The position numbers and the translations under genes were made by a program. Of a stretch of DNA of 32,587 bases, positions 31,345 to 32,587 are shown piece by piece. The notes under the pieces are model-generated. The model saw only the letters and a program-made list of their open reading frames with translations. It was not told where the DNA came from and searched no databases. How positions within the stretch are numbered: the first letter of the stretch is position 1; each line of letters opens with the position of its first letter. Source of the DNA: Streptomyces palmae (GTDB lineage Bacteria; Actinomycetota; Actinomycetes; Streptomycetales; Streptomycetaceae); the NCBI RefSeq assembly GCF_004684805.1, contig NZ_SRID01000031.1:1-32587 (forward strand), written 5' to 3'.

Positions 31345-31376
31345 ACGCTAAAGTCTCACATGGATGTGAGAGTCAA
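31345..31376 (-). promoter_or_regulatory. MerR-type promoter with operator in the spacer, for the MFS gene
   Basis: On the minus strand TTGACT (-35) and TTAGCG or TAGCGT (-10) are 19 or 20 bp apart. The spacer holds the perfect inverted repeat TCTCACAT-CC-ATGTGAGA (31354-31371). An over-long spacer with the dyad inside it is the hallmark of promoters that MerR proteins activate by DNA distortion. Confidence 0.8.
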
Positions 31377-31417
31377 GTGGCGTTTCCCGTGCAGGGGAAG
31401 ACCATCCGGAGGTTCAG

Positions 31418-31816
31418 GTGCGGATCGGCGAGCTGTCCCGCAGGACCGGCGTCCATGAGCGGCTGCTGCGCTACTACGAGGAGCAGGGCCTGCTCCGTCC
31501 GGAGCGGCGGCCCAATGGCTACCGCGAATACCGCGAGGCGGACCTCGCCACCGTGCGGCGCATCCGCGCTCTCCTCGCCGCCGGCCTGAACACCGCCACC
31601 ATCACCGCCATCCTGCCCTGCCTGCGTGACGAGGCGGACCGGCTGGTGCCGACCTGCCCCGACCTGCTCGCCGACCTGTTCCGCGAGCGCGACCGGATCA
31701 CCCGGGCCATTGACGACCTGCGGACCTCCCGTTCCGTCCTCGACGACGTGATCGCCGCCGCCCCCGACGAGATCGCCGAACAGGTGGCCGCCACCGCCGC
31801 GGCCGCCCAGCGCTGA
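31418..31816 (+). CDS. MerR family transcriptional regulator
   Basis: 132 residues. The MerR winged helix-turn-helix fills the N-terminus: MRIGELSRRTGVHERLLRYY, then EEQGLLRPERRPNGYREYRE. A dimerisation helix follows (DLLADLFRERDRITRAIDDL). Two cysteines in the linker (LPCLRDEADRLVPTCPDLL) lie in a pattern common in this subgroup, but the metal-binding loop of true MerR is not seen, so an organic ligand is more likely. The GTG has GGAGG five bases upstream. It is divergent from the MFS exporter with the operator between them. A 42-bp segment encoding DLRTSRSVLDDVIA (31715-31756) is copied twice in the repeats downstream. Confidence 0.93.
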   Translation: MRIGELSRRTGVHERLLRYYEEQGLLRPERRPNGYREYREADLATVRRIRALLAAGLNTATITAILPCLRDEADRLVPTCPDLLADLFRERDRITRAIDDLRTSRSVLDDVIAAAPDEIAEQVAATAAAAQR

Positions 31817-32459
31817 CGGCCGGGTCGGGTACGGAAGCACCCGGCGGCCGAGGGCACCGCCCCCGCAGGAGGGCGGCCGGGCGCGATGCGGTCCCTCGGC
31901 ACCCCAGGCGTAGGTGCCGCCCCCGCATGACGGCGAGCGGGCGACGGGGCCCGCGCCCGGGCCGCGGTGGGATATGAGGCCGACCTGCGGACCTCCCGCT
32001 CCGTCCTTGACGACGTGATCGCCCCCCGCGGGAGGGCGGCCGGGCGCGATGCGGTCCCTCGGCGCCCCAGGCGTAGGTGCCGCCCCCGCATGACGGCGAG
32101 CGGGCGACGGGGCCCGCGCCCGGGCCGCGGTGGGGTGCGAGGCCGACCTGCGGACCTCCCGCTCCGTCCTTGACGACGTGATCGCCCCCAGCGGGAGGGC
32201 GGCCGGGCGCGATGCGGTCCCTCGGCACCCCAGGCGTAGGTGCCGCCCCCGCATGACGGCGAGCGGGCGACGGGGCCCGCGCCCGGGCCGCGGTGGGGTG
32301 CGAGGCCGCCCGGAGGGCAGCGGCTTCCCCCTGCCCTACCCGTAGTACCTGGGAGCTACCCGCGAGGTGCGCTCCCGAGAGCGACGCGGACCACAGCCCC
32401 TCCTTCCTAGCTTCGGTGGCGGACACCCAGCAGACCGCCCCGGCCGGAAGGACCTCCCC
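31817..32459. other. Repeat-rich region downstream of merR
   Basis: 640 bases without a credible gene, mostly the 163-bp tandem repeat (31866-32307). The last 120 bases, before the next start, include CGCTC-N4-GAGCG near 32371 and probably the promoter of the secreted-protein gene. Confidence 0.7.
31866..32307. repeat. 163-bp tandem repeat containing a merR coding fragment
   Basis: Two full units, 31982-32144 and 32145-32307, differ at two positions. A partial unit (about 31866-31981) precedes them. Each full unit starts with a 42-bp segment that matches merR 31715-31756 except for two transitions, followed by about 120 bp unrelated to merR. The latter includes the hairpins GGCACC-N9-GGTGCC (one base altered in the first full unit) and GGCCCG-N4-CGGGCC. 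Confidence 0.9.
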
Positions 32460-32587
32460 ATGGCGTCCCGCCCGCACAGCCACCGGCTGCGCCGAACCCT
32501 GCTCGCCGCGCTGGTCGCCGCCTCGGTCGCGGTGCCGGTGGCGGGCGCGGTCCGCCCCGCGGTGGTCCCGGCGCCCGCCACCGGCAC
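32460..32587 (+). CDS. Secreted protein, 3' end outside window
   Basis: Only the first 42 codons are visible. The basic start (MASRPHSHRLRR) and hydrophobic core (TLLAALVAASVAVPVAGAV) form a Sec-type signal peptide (no twin-arginine motif with a following FLK). A likely cleavage site is VAGA-VRP. GGAAGGA about eight bases upstream supports the ATG. Nothing of the mature protein is present, so its function cannot be named. Confidence 0.65.
   Translation, partial: MASRPHSHRLRRTLLAALVAASVAVPVAGAVRPAVVPAPATG

Noticed and set aside
31866..32307. CRISPR array
   Set aside because: The whole 163-bp unit is repeated, with no short repeats separated by unique spacers and no cas genes.
32130..32345. 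Short ORFs inside the 163-bp repeats
   Set aside because: The period shifts the frame at each unit, and there is no ribosome binding site or domain. Similarity to MerR comes only from the copied fragment in a different context.

Overview
The window is chromosomal DNA of a high-GC actinomycete, almost certainly a Streptomyces. Third codon positions are nearly all G or C, GTG starts are common, TTA codons are almost absent, several promoters sit directly against start codons, and the gene order (icmA, thioredoxin-TPR, DUF6230/DUF6114, pyk, ackA-pta, pfkA) matches what I recall of the SCO5405-SCO5430 part of the S. coelicolor core chromosome. That synteny is from memory and was not searched. No rRNA or tRNA gene, CRISPR array, integrase or biosynthetic cluster was seen.

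Layout. 1-2.3 kb: the 3' part of an MFS transporter, a MarR regulator and a small DUF3817 membrane protein. 2.35-4.1 kb: icmA, the large subunit of isobutyryl-CoA mutase, behind a perfect 24-bp palindrome. 4.2-6.1 kb: a TetR regulator divergent from a thioredoxin-TPR protein. 6.65-9.4 kb: a three-gene envelope operon (DUF6230, DUF6114, long acidic secreted protein). 9.8-16.1 kb: a central-carbon block of pyk, ackA and pta on the minus strand and pfkA on the plus strand, covering the bottom of glycolysis, acetate overflow and the phosphofructokinase step. A MITE-like element lies between pta and pfkA. 16.4-18.9 kb: two overlapping genes for exported eight-cysteine proteins, the first with a TTA codon. 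19.0-19.7 kb: an XRE-type regulator. 19.8-23.0 kb: a carbohydrate ABC importer (binding lipoprotein and two permeases, no ATPase).

23.2-27.3 kb: a CitA/DcuS-type histidine kinase and response regulator divergent from a DctA-like dicarboxylate symporter, with an unusual 66-bp tandem expansion between kinase and regulator. 27.5-29.9 kb: an aldo/keto reductase and an extended-SDR protein, divergent from an Lrp/AsnC regulator. 30.1-31.8 kb: an MFS efflux pump divergent from a MerR regulator, with a clear MerR-type operator between them. 31.8-32.3 kb: a 163-bp tandem repeat that contains a piece of the merR coding sequence. The window ends in the signal peptide of a further secreted protein.

The most unusual items are (1) the bldA-type two-gene operon whose products carry four copies of an apparent four-cysteine module, (2) the triplicated kinase/regulator junction that forms a 66-codon ORF joined to both neighbours by ATGA overlaps, (3) the DUF6230/DUF6114/secreted-protein operon, whose third product appears to end in a DUF6230-like module, (4) a duplicated pyruvate kinase tail that differs only at synonymous sites, and (5) the 163-bp repeat carrying a merR fragment.
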